Assembly: GCF_013155365.1 (NCBI RefSeq)
Contig: NZ_JABJRA010000003.1
Location: 62,001 to 126,000 of the forward strand
Length of the DNA stretch: 64,000 nt
Reading direction: 5' to 3'
DNA from: Nocardioides sp. zg-DK7169
Lineage (GTDB): Bacteria > Actinomycetota > Actinomycetes > Propionibacteriales > Nocardioidaceae
The notes beneath the pieces were generated by a model. The model did not search any database, had not been told where the DNA came from, and saw nothing but the letters and a program-made list of their open reading frames with translations. The position numbers were made by a program, and so were the translations under genes. Positions 34,544 through 43,473 of this stretch are shown piece after piece (the stretch's first letter is position 1; the number at the start of each line of letters is the position of its first letter).

Positions 34544-35216
34544 CGGTCAGGCCGACCAGGCGGGCGACCACCAGCGCCACGTAGAGCACGCCGGTCACCA
34601 TCTCGACCATCACGATCGAGCGCGCGTGCGCGGCCACCGGGGCGACGTCGGAGAGCCCGACGCTGGTCAGCACCGAGAACGACAGGTAGAGCAGCTCGAA
34701 CCAGTCCCGCGAGGCCCCGCCCTCGGCTCCGACGAACGAGCCCGGCCACACCACCTGCGCCGCGGCGTACAGGTAGGCGAAGCCCCAGGCCACGACCGTG
34801 AACGCCGCCCCGGTCGCGTAGAGCTCGTCGCGGGTGACGCGGTCGTCGTGGAAGAGGTAGCGGACCATCGCGTGGGAGACGTAGAAGTAGAACGGCGCGT
34901 GCAGCAACGCCGAGACCAGCACGACCCAGCCGGTGTCCGGCGTGATCGCCTCGACGACCGTGAACGCCATGGCGGGGGCGCCCAGGAAGATCGCCACCCA
35001 GCTCAGCGCAGGGGTACGGCGCACCGCCCACACCGCGATCGTCACCACGCCCATCTGCACGACCCCGAGCACCGCCCGCCCCGCCGCGGTCCCGTCGAGG
35101 AACGGGTAGGCGAGCACCGCGACGAGCTGGGCGCCCAGCAGTACCGCGGAGGGGTGGGTGCCGAGGACCTTGTGCACGCTCGGCGGCGGCACGCTCGGGG
35201 GTCGGGGGGCGCTCAC
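34524..35216 (-). CDS. Ion-channel-like membrane protein (Ion_trans_2 type)
   Basis: A 230-residue membrane protein with about seven hydrophobic stretches. The C-terminal pair looks like a potassium-channel pore: LLYLSFSVLTSVGLSDVAPVAAHARSIVMVEMVTGVLYVAL in adjoining segments, where the filter position reads TSVGLSD instead of TVGYGD. The upstream five helices (LGAQLVAVLAYPFLDG through FTVVAWGFAYLYAAAQVVW) are not a voltage sensor. Selectivity is uncertain. The GTG at 35216 is chosen because TACGAT lies 6 nt before it on this strand. Confidence 0.72.
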   Translation of the reverse strand: MSAPRPPSVPPPSVHKVLGTHPSAVLLGAQLVAVLAYPFLDGTAAGRAVLGVVQMGVVTIAVWAVRRTPALSWVAIFLGAPAMAFTVVEAITPDTGWVVLVSALLHAPFYFYVSHAMVRYLFHDDRVTRDELYATGAAFTVVAWGFAYLYAAAQVVWPGSFVGAEGGASRDWFELLYLSFSVLTSVGLSDVAPVAAHARSIVMVEMVTGVLYVALVVARLVGLTVNRRAS

Positions 35217-35288
35217 CCGCAGATCGTAGGGGCTGGGTGCGTCCACACGCCGCACCTGCGTGACGAGGCCGGGACCGGTCTGCTAAAG

Positions 35289-35302
35289 TAGAACCTGTTA
35301 TA
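35289..35302. promoter_or_regulatory. KstR-type operator for the reductase/ferredoxin/Hsd4A operon
   Basis: TAGAACCTGTTATA is an exact TnnAACnnGTTnnA match in the gap between the channel gene (minus) and the ferredoxin reductase (plus). A -10-like TATAGA overlaps its right end, and the reductase GTG lies about 70 nt further on. It probably represses the + strand operon of five genes. Confidence 0.75.
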
Positions 35303-35370
35303 GAAATGGGCCGTCTGGACCGCAGCGTGGGGTCTTGAGGCCGCGCCGGGGGAGGGGAAGGATCGCGGTT

Positions 35371-36339
35371 GTGACCGTGGACACAGACCTCCTGATCATC
35401 GGCGCCGGCCCGACCGGCCTCTTCGCCGCCTACTACGCGGGGTTCCGCGGACTGCGCACGGCGCTGGTCGACTCGCTGCCGGAGCTCGGCGGCCAGGTGA
35501 CCGCGATGTACCCCGAGAAGCAGATCCTCGACATCGCCGGGTTCCCGACCGTCAAGGGGCGCGACCTGGTCGCGGGCCTCGTCGAGCAGGCCAACACCGC
35601 CAAGCCCGAGTACCTCCTCGAGCGCACCGCCCAGACCCTCGAGCACGACGACGACGGCGTCACGGTCGGCCTCGACGACGGCACCGTGGTGCGCGCCGGC
35701 GCGGTGCTGATCACCGCCGGCATCGGCCGGTTCTCCCCGCGTCCGCTCCCGGCCGGCGAGGGCTGGCTGGGCCGCGGCCTGGAGTTCTTCGTGCCGAGCT
35801 TCGCGCCGTACGCCGGGCGCGACGTCGTGATCGTCGGCGGGGGAGACAGCGCGTTCGACTGGGCGCTGCACCTCGAGCCGGTCGCGTCGTCGGTGACGCT
35901 GGTGCACCGCCGCGACGCCTTCCGCGCCCACGCCCGCACCGTCGAGCAGGTGCGCGCGTCCTCGGTGCGGATCGTGACCAACGCCGAGGTCAGTGCGCTG
36001 CGTGGCGAGGGCACCGTGGCCGAGGTCGACGTGGTCGTCGGCGGCGAGACCACCACCCACCCCGCGCAGGCCGTGGTCGCCGCGCTGGGCTTCGTCGCCG
36101 ACCTCGGCCCGATCCAGGGCTGGGGGCTCGAGGTGTCCAAGCGTCACGTCATCGTCGACCCCTCGATGCGCACCAACCTCCCGCGGGTCTTCGCCGCCGG
36201 CGACGTCACCGACTACCCCGGCAAGGTGCGCCTGATCGCCGTCGGGTTCGGCGAGGCCGCCACCGCCGTCAACAACGCCGCGGTGGCGATCGACCCCAGC
36301 GCCAAGGTTTTCCCCGGTCACTCGAGTGAAGGAAGCTAG
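35371..36339 (+). CDS. Ferredoxin-NADP+ reductase, thioredoxin-reductase-like
   Basis: A 322-residue flavoprotein of the YumC-type FNR family. LLIIGAGPTGLFAAYYAGFRG (about 8-28) binds FAD, LPELGGQVTAMYPEKQILDIAG is the family hallmark (no CxxC, unlike thioredoxin reductase), VVIVGGGDSAFDWAL binds NADPH, and VFAAGDVTDYPGKVRLIAVGFGEA closes the FAD site. It takes electrons from NAD(P)H to ferredoxin. GTG at 35371 has GAGGGGAAGGA upstream. The ferredoxin gene follows 11 nt later, so the two form a P450 or Rieske-oxygenase electron supply under the KstR-type box. Confidence 0.87.
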   Translation: MTVDTDLLIIGAGPTGLFAAYYAGFRGLRTALVDSLPELGGQVTAMYPEKQILDIAGFPTVKGRDLVAGLVEQANTAKPEYLLERTAQTLEHDDDGVTVGLDDGTVVRAGAVLITAGIGRFSPRPLPAGEGWLGRGLEFFVPSFAPYAGRDVVIVGGGDSAFDWALHLEPVASSVTLVHRRDAFRAHARTVEQVRASSVRIVTNAEVSALRGEGTVAEVDVVVGGETTTHPAQAVVAALGFVADLGPIQGWGLEVSKRHVIVDPSMRTNLPRVFAAGDVTDYPGKVRLIAVGFGEAATAVNNAAVAIDPSAKVFPGHSSEGS

Positions 36340-36350
36340 GAGACGCCACG

Positions 36351-36542
36351 ATGAGGATCAAGGTCGACTTCGACCTGTGCGAGTCCAACGGGCTCTGCGA
36401 GGCGATGGCCCCCGAGGTGTTCGAGCTCGACGACGACGACTTCCTCCAGCTCAAGGTCGAGCAGACCACGCCGGAGAACGTCGACCACGTCAAGCGCGCC
36501 GCGGCGGCCTGCCCGCGCGCCGCCATCACCCTGGAGGACTGA
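36351..36542 (+). CDS. fdxD: 3Fe-4S ferredoxin, FdxD-like
   Basis: A 63-residue acidic ferredoxin with cluster ligands in DFDLCESNGLCEAMAP (C-x5-C) and AACPRAAITLED. The middle reads VFELDDDDFLQLKV, as in FdxD (Rv3503c), which lies next to hsd4A in M. tuberculosis; the same neighbour is found here. It probably passes electrons from the adjacent reductase to steroid P450s such as CYP125. It has GAGACGCC before its ATG and a 4-nt gap to the SDR. Confidence 0.87.
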   Translation: MRIKVDFDLCESNGLCEAMAPEVFELDDDDFLQLKVEQTTPENVDHVKRAAAACPRAAITLED

Positions 36543-36546
36543 GCAC

Positions 36547-37467
36547 GTGCCCGCAACCGCCCCGCTCGACCCACGACTCTCCCTCGACGGCCGGGTCGCC
36601 GTCGTCACCGGCGCCGGAGCCGGCCTCGGCCGCGCCGAGGCCCTCGCCCTGGCCGGCGCCGGGGCCCGGGTCGTGCTCAACGACCTGCCCGGTGCCGCCG
36701 ACGAGGCCGCGGAGGAGATCCGCGCCCTGGGCGGCCAGGTGCGCGTCGTGGAGGGCGACGTCGCCGAGCGCAGCACCGCCGACGCGATGCTCGCCGCGGC
36801 GGTGGACGACTTCGGGTCCCTCGACGTGGTCGTCAACAACGCCGGGATGACCCGCGACCGGATGCTGTTCAACATGAGCGACGAGGAGTGGGACGCGATC
36901 GTCCGCGTGCACCTGCGCGGGCACTTCCTGCTCTCGCGCAACGCCGCGTCGTACTGGCGCGGGCGGGCCAAGGAGACCGGGGCGCCGGTGTACGGGCGGG
37001 TCGTCAACACCGCCTCCGAGGCGTTCCTCGCCGGTCCGCCCGGCCAGGCCAACTACGCCGCGGCCAAGGCCGGCATCGTCGCCCTGACGATGTCCACCGC
37101 CCGCGGCCTGGACCGGATCGGCGTGCGGGCCAACGCGATCTGTCCGCGCGCCCGCACCGCGATGACCGCGGAGGTGTTCGGCGCCGACGAGTCCGGTGCC
37201 GAGATCGACCCGTACTCACCCGCCCACGTGGCCCCGGTCGTCGCCTACCTCGCCTCGCCGGCCGCCGCGTCGATCACCGGCCAGGTCTTCGTCGTGTACG
37301 GCGGGATGGTCGCCCTGGTCGCGGCCCCCGTCGTCGAGCAGCGCTTCGACAGCAGCGGCGCGGTCTGGGACCTCGCGGACCTCGACAAGCAGGTGGGGTC
37401 CCACTTCGAGGGACGCGACCTCTCGCGGGGCTTCTCCGCGGACTCGATCATGGCGCTGGAGGCCTGA
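36547..37467 (+). CDS. hsd4A: 17beta-hydroxysteroid dehydrogenase-like SDR (Hsd4A type)
   Basis: A 306-residue SDR: VAVVTGAGAGLGRAEALALA (about 17-36), VVNNAGMTRDRMLFNMSDEEW (near 96), HLRGHFLLSRNAASYWR, NTASEAF with catalytic Ser, NYAAAKAGI with Tyr and Lys, and ICPRARTAMTAEVFG. The NMSDEEWD and PRARTAMT motifs are those of Hsd4A (Rv3502c) and peroxisomal MFE-2 enzymes, which oxidise the 22-hydroxyacyl-CoA side-chain intermediate and/or 17beta-hydroxysteroids. GTG start. It follows the FdxD-like ferredoxin as in mycobacteria, and its stop overlaps the next SDR. Confidence 0.83.
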   Translation: MPATAPLDPRLSLDGRVAVVTGAGAGLGRAEALALAGAGARVVLNDLPGAADEAAEEIRALGGQVRVVEGDVAERSTADAMLAAAVDDFGSLDVVVNNAGMTRDRMLFNMSDEEWDAIVRVHLRGHFLLSRNAASYWRGRAKETGAPVYGRVVNTASEAFLAGPPGQANYAAAKAGIVALTMSTARGLDRIGVRANAICPRARTAMTAEVFGADESGAEIDPYSPAHVAPVVAYLASPAAASITGQVFVVYGGMVALVAAPVVEQRFDSSGAVWDLADLDKQVGSHFEGRDLSRGFSADSIMALEA

Positions 37468-38222
37468 TGGGCCGGCTGGCCGGCAAGGTCGCGATCGTCA
37501 CCGGCGCGGCGATGGGGCAGGGCGCGGGCATCGCGCGCGCCTACGTCGAGGAGGGTGCCCGGGTGGTGCTCGCCGACGTGGCCGAGGAGGCGGGGCGCGA
37601 CCTCGCCGACGAGCTCGGCGAGGGCGCGCACTTCGTGCGCCACGACGTCGGCGACCCCGGCTCGTGGACCGCGCTCGTGCACGAGACCGAGCGTCGCTTC
37701 GGTGCCGTCTCGGTGCTCGCGAACAACGCCGGGATCCTGCGCTTCGGCCAGATCGACTCGATGCCGGTCTCCGAGGTCGAGACCCTGTTCCGGGTCAACC
37801 AGCTCGGCTGCTTCCTCGGCATGCAGGCCGTGGTGCCCAGCATGCGCGAGCACGGCGGCGGCGCGATCGTCAACGCCTCCTCGGTCGAGGGCCTGGCCGG
37901 GATGGCCGGCTGCACGGCGTACGCCGCGACCAAGTGGGCGATCCGCGGGATGACCAAGTGCGCGGCCATGGAGCTCGGCCCGCAGGGCATCCGGGTCAAC
38001 TCGGTGCACCCCGGCATGATCGACACCCCGATGACCCGCGTGCACGGCGGCGACGCCGCGATGGAGTACGGCGCGTCGCGGGTCCCGCTGCGTCGTGTCG
38101 GGCACCCCGGCGACGTGGCACCGCTCTACGTCTTCCTCGGCAGCGACGAGAGCGCCTACATCAACGGCGCCGAGATCTCCGTCGACGGCGGCGTCACCGC
38201 GACGCACGCCTTCGGCGGCTGA
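37467..38222 (+). CDS. SDR, 3alpha/20beta-hydroxysteroid dehydrogenase-like
   Basis: A 251-residue classical SDR: VAIVTGAAMGQGAGIARAYV, LANNAGILRFG, NASSVEGLAGM with Ser, YAATKWAIRG with Tyr/Lys near 151, VNSVHPGMIDTPMTR. The SVHPGMIDTPM motif and length resemble Streptomyces 3alpha,20beta-hydroxysteroid dehydrogenase and mycobacterial FabG3. It would interconvert a steroid keto and hydroxy group with NAD(H). ATGG overlap with the Hsd4A-like gene puts it in the same KstR-box operon. The exact position on the steroid is not determined. Confidence 0.8.
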   Translation: MGRLAGKVAIVTGAAMGQGAGIARAYVEEGARVVLADVAEEAGRDLADELGEGAHFVRHDVGDPGSWTALVHETERRFGAVSVLANNAGILRFGQIDSMPVSEVETLFRVNQLGCFLGMQAVVPSMREHGGGAIVNASSVEGLAGMAGCTAYAATKWAIRGMTKCAAMELGPQGIRVNSVHPGMIDTPMTRVHGGDAAMEYGASRVPLRRVGHPGDVAPLYVFLGSDESAYINGAEISVDGGVTATHAFGG

Positions 38223-38306
38223 ACCCCCGGACGAGCACCCGCTCGCCGGTCCCCGCCCCGGCACCACGCCGGGCCCCCGCACGACCACGACAGGAGCCCC
38301 CTGCCC

Positions 38307-38810
38307 ATGGCCAAGCAGCGAACCCAGATCGTCATGACCGAGGAGGAGATCGACGCCTTCCTCACCGAGCAGCGCAACGCCACGGTGGCCACCGTGGGCG
38401 CGCACGGCGGCGTCCACCTCGTCGCGATGTGGTACGCCTACCTCGACGGCAAGGTCTACCTGGAGACGAAGGGCAAGTCCCAGAAGGTCCTCAACATGCG
38501 CCGCGACGGGCGGATGAGCTTCCTCGTCGAGGCCGGGCAGACCTACGACCAGCTGCGCGGGGTCGCCCTCGAGGGCACCGGCGTGGTCGTCGAGGACGAC
38601 CCGGAGCTGTTGTGGAACGTGTGCGTCAACGTCTTCGAGCGCTACAACGCTCCCTACACCGAGGAGCTGCGCCCGTTCGTGGAGACGATGATGCACAACC
38701 GCGTGGTCGTGCGGCTCGACGTCGACCGGTCCCGCAGCTGGGACCACCGCAAGCTCGGCCTGCCGGCCATGGAGCTCGGCGGCTCGACCGCCGCGTCCGT
38801 CGGCGTCTGA
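38307..38810 (+). CDS. Pyridoxamine 5'-phosphate oxidase-like split-barrel protein
   Basis: A 167-residue FMN/F420-binding split-barrel protein: MTEEEIDAFLTEQRNATVATVG, VHLVAMWYAYLDGKVYLETKGKSQKVLNMRRDGR, then FLVEAGQTYDQLRGVALEGTG. The family uses FMN or F420 to reduce small molecules or binds haem. The Lys-rich KGKSQKVLNMRRD loop would hold the cofactor phosphate. A long acyl tail (PAMELGGSTAASVGV) ends it. GACAGGAG precedes the ATG, and it is the last gene of the operon starting at 35371. The link to steroids is by position. Confidence 0.78.
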   Translation: MAKQRTQIVMTEEEIDAFLTEQRNATVATVGAHGGVHLVAMWYAYLDGKVYLETKGKSQKVLNMRRDGRMSFLVEAGQTYDQLRGVALEGTGVVVEDDPELLWNVCVNVFERYNAPYTEELRPFVETMMHNRVVVRLDVDRSRSWDHRKLGLPAMELGGSTAASVGV

Positions 38811-38821
38811 GGCGCGGGACC

Positions 38822-38847
38822 ACGCCGGCGGTCTCGGCCGCCGGCGT
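38822..38847. terminator. Perfect 10-bp hairpin between convergent genes
   Basis: ACGCCGGCGG (38822-38831) pairs fully with CCGCCGGCGT (38838-38847) around a 6-nt loop TCTCGG. It sits between the ends of the oxidase-like gene (+) and kstR (-), so it may terminate both. Confidence 0.7.
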
Positions 38848-38857
38848 CGGGTCCGGC

Positions 38858-39463
38858 TCAGCGCTCGCGCAGCAGCAGGTTGACGGCGACCTCGATGTGG
38901 CGCGCGGTCTGGGCGGCGCTGTTGCGGCCGGTCACCCAGGCCACCAGCGCGGAGAGCCACACGTCGCCGAGCACGCGGGCGATGGCCACGTCGTCCTCGG
39001 TGAGCTCCTCGCGGTCGGGGTTCATCGCCCGGGTCAGCATCCGGGTCAGGATCATCCCGACAGCGTGGATCTCCTGGGCGACGGAGGCGTCGGCGAACAT
39101 GAACGCCCGGGTCAGCGCCTCGGTGAGGTGGGAGTCGCCCTGCATGCCGCGGCTGGTGCGCTTCAAGATGTTGATCACCCGCTCGGCGGGGGTGTCGCCG
39201 ACGGCCGGACGGTCGCGCAGCACCGTCTCGGCGCGCTCGAGCTCACGGCTCAGCGCGCTGACCAGCAGGTGGATCTTGGAGGGGAAGTAGCGGTAGAGGG
39301 TGCCCAGCGCGACGTCGGCCCGCTCGGCGACGGCGCGCATCTGCACGGCGTCGAAGCCGCCTTGGGAGGCGAGCTCGATCGTCGCGTCCAGGATCCGCTT
39401 GCGCCGGTCGCGCTGTGCTGCGGATCCGAGCTCCTCGACGCTCAGCGAGTTGGCGCTGGTCAC
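38858..39463 (-). CDS. kstR: KstR, TetR-family repressor of sterol catabolism
   Basis: A 201-residue TetR repressor that matches KstR (Rv3574) along its length as I remember it: SAAQRDRRKRILDATIELAS, the helix-turn-helix VQMRAVAERADVALGTLYRYFPSKIHLL (two segments, about 38-65), LLTEA-like HLTEALTRAFMFADAS, and IARVLGDVWLSALVAWVTGR. KstR binds AACnnGTT operators and is released by a CoA-activated cholestenoic-type intermediate. GTG start at 39463 with AGAGG about 9 nt upstream. Nine matching operator-like sites are in this window, and the neighbouring fadE34 is its classical genomic partner. Confidence 0.92.
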   Translation of the reverse strand: MTSANSLSVEELGSAAQRDRRKRILDATIELASQGGFDAVQMRAVAERADVALGTLYRYFPSKIHLLVSALSRELERAETVLRDRPAVGDTPAERVINILKRTSRGMQGDSHLTEALTRAFMFADASVAQEIHAVGMILTRMLTRAMNPDREELTEDDVAIARVLGDVWLSALVAWVTGRNSAAQTARHIEVAVNLLLRER

Positions 39464-39671
39464 GGTTCTACCTCTTGCCGGTTGGGGTGATCGGATGTGT
39501 GGCGTGCCTCACGGACCTGCGCCGGAGCCCGGGGTCCGGGCCGACGCGGTGTCCCCTAGGCTACCAATGCGTAGACCATGATAGGAACACGTTCTACTTT
39601 GCTGGGCTCGGGGCGCGTCTGCGCTGCAGGTCGCGGCGAGTCCCGGTGATCACCTCGAGAAAGGCCACAGT
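39464..39671. other. Divergent control region between kstR and the glycosyltransferase operon
   Basis: A 208-nt gap. It contains the KstR-type box at 39583-39596. A half site TAGAACC lies just before the kstR GTG on the minus strand. The AAAGG at 39660-39664 is the ribosome site of the glycosyltransferase. TAGGCT at 39557-39562 is another possible -10. Confidence 0.5.
39583..39600 (+). promoter_or_regulatory. KstR-type operator fused to a -10 box
   Basis: AGGAACACGTTCTA (39583-39596) fits the KstR operator with one mismatch. Its last two bases begin the -10 TACTTT (39595-39600) reading toward the glycosyltransferase. The 12 core bases and -10 (GAACACGTTCTACTTT) are identical to the fadE34 site at 43418, so both are probably co-regulated; the site could also autoregulate kstR. 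Confidence 0.72.
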
Positions 39672-40937
39672 GTGCGGATCGCGATGCTGTCCTACCGCAG
39701 CCATCCCCACACCGGTGGGCAGGGCATCTACCTGCGCCACCTGAGCAGGGAGCTGGCCAACCTGGGCCACCAGGTCGAGGTGATCTCCGGCCAGCCCTAC
39801 CCCGAGCTCGACCACCCCGGCGTCACGCTGACCAAGGTCCCGAGCCTCGACCTGTACCGCCAGCCGGACCCGTTCCGCGTCCCGAAGCTGCGCGAGTTCC
39901 GCGACCGCATCGACGTGGAGGAGTTTGCCACGATGTGCATCGCGGGGTTCCCCGAGCCCAAGACGTTCAGCCTGCGCGCGGCGAGGCTGCTGAAGGACCG
40001 CGTCGACGACTTCGACATCGTCCACGACAACCAGGTGCTGGGCTACGGCATGCTCGAGATCGAGAAGCTCGGCCTGCCGCTGATCACCACGCTGCACCAC
40101 CCGATCACCTTCGACCGGCGCATCGACATCGCCCAGACCCGCAACCCGTGGCGCAAGTTCACGCTGTGGCGCTGGTACGGCTTCCTGCGGATGCAGGCCA
40201 AGGTCGCCCGCGCGGCGCGCCGGATCATGACGCCCTCGGAGGCCTCCAAGCGCGACATCGCCACCGACTTCGGGGTGGACCCGGCGAGGATGCAGGTCAT
40301 CCTGCTCGGCGTCGACGACGGCTTCGTGCCGCCGTCGAAGCCGCGGGTGCCCGGCCGGATCCTGGCGATGGCCAGCGCCGACGCCCCGATGAAGGGCATC
40401 GCCACCCTGCTGGAGGCCTTCGCCAAGCTGCGTACGGAGCGCGACCTCGAGCTGGTCCTCGTCACCAAGCCCCGCCCGGGCGGGCGCACGGAGAAGCTCA
40501 TCGACAAGCTCGCGATCGCCGACTCGGTGCACTTCGTGTCCGGCGTCAGCGACGCCGAGCTCGTCGAGCTGATGGGCTCTGCGGAGATTGCTTGCGTCCC
40601 GTCGCTCTACGAGGGCTTCTCGCTGCCCACCGCGGAGCTGATGGCGTGCGCGACGCCGCTCATCGTCTCGCGCGCCGGCGCGATCCCCGAGGTCGTGGGC
40701 CCCGACGGCGAGTGCGCCGACCTGGTCACCCCCGGCGACGTCGGCGAGCTGGGCGCGGCGCTGGCCGCGCTGCTCGACGACCCGGAGCGGCGCGAGCGGA
40801 TGGGGCGCGCCGGTCGCCGGCGCGTCGAGGAGCTGTTCAGCTGGCGAGCCGTGGCCACCAAGGTCGCGGCCGCCTACGAGGACGTCATCGCCGAGTACCG
40901 GCGCGAGCAGGAGGAGCACACCGATGCTGACCGTTGA
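39672..40937 (+). CDS. Glycosyltransferase family 4 protein
   Basis: A 421-residue GT-B retaining glycosyltransferase. The N-terminal loop SYRSHPHTGGQGIYLRHL (about 7-24) is the Gly-rich acceptor-side motif, VHDNQVLGYG and LHHPITFDRR follow, GVDDGFVPPSK marks the hinge, and the donor site is CVPSLYEGFSLPTAELMAC with the E-x7-E pattern. It would transfer a sugar from a nucleotide donor to a lipid or metabolite. GTG at 39672 has AGAAAGG upstream. It overlaps the methyltransferase by 14 nt. A KstR-type box lies in front, so it may be induced with steroid genes, yet no known steroid pathway step needs it. Confidence 0.85.
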   Translation: MRIAMLSYRSHPHTGGQGIYLRHLSRELANLGHQVEVISGQPYPELDHPGVTLTKVPSLDLYRQPDPFRVPKLREFRDRIDVEEFATMCIAGFPEPKTFSLRAARLLKDRVDDFDIVHDNQVLGYGMLEIEKLGLPLITTLHHPITFDRRIDIAQTRNPWRKFTLWRWYGFLRMQAKVARAARRIMTPSEASKRDIATDFGVDPARMQVILLGVDDGFVPPSKPRVPGRILAMASADAPMKGIATLLEAFAKLRTERDLELVLVTKPRPGGRTEKLIDKLAIADSVHFVSGVSDAELVELMGSAEIACVPSLYEGFSLPTAELMACATPLIVSRAGAIPEVVGPDGECADLVTPGDVGELGAALAALLDDPERRERMGRAGRRRVEELFSWRAVATKVAAAYEDVIAEYRREQEEHTDADR

Positions 40938-41641
40938 TTTCGACCGCCTCGGCCTGCGGCCCGGCGACCGGGTGCTCGACATGGGCTGCGGCGCCGGGCG
41001 CCACGCCTTCGAGATGTACCGGCGCGGCGGCGACGTGATCGCCTTCGACATGGACGCCGACGAGCTGGCCAAGGTGCGCGAGCTCTTCGTGGCGATGAAG
41101 GAGGCCGGCGAGGTGCCGGCCGGCGCCGAGGCCGACGTCAAGGAGGGCGACGCCCTCGCGCTGCCGTTCGCCGACGGCGAGTTCGACCGGATCGTGGCCG
41201 CCGAGGTGCTCGAGCACATCCCCGCCGACATCCAGGCGATCCAGGAGCTGGTGCGCGTGCTGCGTCCCGGAGGCACCCTCGCGGTCTCGGTGCCGCGCTG
41301 GTTCCCCGAGGTCGTGAACTGGAAGCTCTCCGACGACTACCACAACGTCGAGGGCGGCCACATCCGCATCTACACCGACAAGGAGCTGACCGACAAGGTC
41401 ACCAAGGCCGGTCTGGTGTTCGAGGGGCGCGACTACGCCCACGGCCTGCACTCGCCGTACTGGTGGATCAAGTGCGCGGTGGGCGTCGAGAACGACGGCC
41501 ACCCGCTCGCCCGGGCGTACCACAAGCTGCTGGTCTGGGAGATCATGAAGCAGCCCAAGGTGCTCCAGGTCGCCGGCCGGGTCCTCGACCCGCTGATCGG
41601 CAAGAGCATGGTGCTGTACTTCCGCAAGCCCGAGAGCGCCG

Positions 41642-41649
<8 letters not shown>
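40924..41649 (+). CDS. Class I SAM-dependent methyltransferase
   Basis: A 241-residue methyltransferase with motif I VLDMGCGAGRHAFEMYRRGG (about 18-37), an acidic FDMD after it, VKEGDALALPFADGEFD, and VAAEVLEHIPADIQA as motif post-I/II. The C-terminal region (YAHGLHSPYWWIKC) probably forms the substrate cap. It starts within the end of the glycosyltransferase gene and overlaps the next gene by 8 nt. Its product is probably a methylated glycoconjugate or its aglycone. Confidence 0.85.
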
Positions 41650-43408
<1,759 letters not shown>

Positions 43409-43417
43409 CTATAGAGT

Positions 43418-43435
43418 CAGAACACGTTCTACTTT
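43418..43435. promoter_or_regulatory. KstR-type operator and -10 for fadE34
   Basis: CAGAACACGTTCTA (43418-43431) fits the operator with one mismatch and runs into TACTTT (43430-43435), the likely -10 for fadE34 (ATG 43474). On the other strand the methyltransferase start is 18 nt away, so one site could repress both directions. Confidence 0.75.
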
Positions 43436-43473
43436 CGTCGGGCCAGGGGTCCGCGGCACGGGAAGGTCGAAGC

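Noticed and set aside
39450-39463. Another KstR box directly before kstR
   Set aside because: Only the half site TAGAAC is present on the minus strand; the GTT half is missing.
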